Below, piece by piece: positions 11,276 through 11,379 of a stretch of DNA of 11,379 bases. Within the stretch, counting starts at the first letter, position 1, and the number at the start of each line of letters is the position of its first letter. The translations under genes were made by a program, and so were the position numbers. The DNA is from Gammaproteobacteria bacterium (GTDB taxonomy: Bacteria; Pseudomonadota; Gammaproteobacteria; Steroidobacterales; GCA-2729495). The notes beneath the pieces are model-generated. The model was not told the DNA's origin. It was given only the letters and a program-made list of their open reading frames with translations, and searched no databases. Location of the stretch: the NCBI GenBank assembly GCA_030429685.1, contig JAUIEY010000048.1:1-11379 (forward strand), in the 5' to 3' direction.

Positions 11276-11379
11276 CTATCTGCGGCGTGTGCTCTTCTTA
11301 CGTGAGGCTTTTTTGCTTGCCTTACGTTTGGTCTTGCGTTTGGCCTTTTTCTTGGCCTTCTTTTTCGTCTTACGCTTGG
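11276..11379 (-). CDS. C-terminal tail of a Lys/Arg-rich, histone H1-like protein (partial)
   Basis: The last 33 codons of a - strand gene are visible, ending in TAG (11278-11276). The start is beyond the right edge, and the first two bases of the visible strand belong to a split codon. The tail has 16 lysines, 7 arginines, 4 alanines, 3 serines, 3 threonines and no acidic residue. It shows loose repeats such as KKKAKKKAKRKTKRKA and ends in STRRR. Such tails occur in bacterial histone H1-like or AlgP-like nucleoid proteins and on extended DNA-binding proteins, so nucleic-acid binding is a reasonable inference. The other two frames of this strand either meet stops or lack a coherent composition. 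The family cannot be named from the tail alone. Hairpins downstream look like its terminator. Confidence 0.7.
   Translation of the reverse strand, partial: KRKTKKKAKKKAKRKTKRKASKKASRKKSTRRR

Overview
This is about 11.4 kb of G+C-rich chromosomal housekeeping sequence. It probably comes from a gammaproteobacterium. The evidence is a CRP of the Vfr/Clp type, a Coq7-type (not UbiF) ubiquinone hydroxylase, the TldD/PmbA protease pair, DjlA, and RplM, RpsI, RpiA and PmbA proteins that match the Escherichia coli proteins in length. I recall rpe, crp and coq7, and in some lineages rplM-rpsI, lying near each other in Pseudomonas- and Xanthomonas-like genomes, which fits. I cannot assign a genus. There is no phage, transposon, integrase, CRISPR array, toxin-antitoxin pair or defence gene, and I see no wholly new multi-gene system.

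Layout. Positions 1-720 hold the 3' half of tldD (+), followed by a 70-aa two-helix membrane protein gene (+). A bidirectional terminator separates that gene from purE (-). pmbA/tldE (+) diverges from purE and converges on a brkB/yihY-type membrane protein gene (-), sharing its stop tetranucleotide. purC (-) lies directly upstream of brkB and probably forms an operon with it. djlA (+) diverges from purC, and rpe (+) follows it. rpe converges on crp (-) with a 3-bp gap, and coq7 (-) lies upstream of crp. A DUF481 outer-membrane protein gene (+) diverges from coq7. Then come rplM-rpsI (+) with a clear promoter and a structured leader, tRNA-Gln(CTG) (+), a strong bidirectional terminator, rpiA (-), and the last 33 codons of a Lys/Arg-rich protein gene (-) that runs off the right edge.

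How the genes work together. TldD and PmbA are the two subunits of one metalloprotease, although here they are separated by about 0.9 kb and a reversed purE. PurE and PurC act in consecutive steps of purine synthesis (CAIR, then SAICAR) but lie in separate transcription units. Rpe and RpiA are the two pentose-phosphate isomerisation enzymes acting on ribulose 5-phosphate. RplM (L13), RpsI (S9) and the tRNA belong to translation.

The less ordinary signals are in the non-coding DNA. They are a perfect 3 x 13-bp tandem repeat carrying the brkB start codon in three frames, a structured rplM leader, a hairpin at the likely 5' end of the DUF481 mRNA, several genes whose likely -10 element sits only 5-7 bp before the start codon (candidate leaderless mRNAs), and a cluster of inverted repeats upstream of rpiA.
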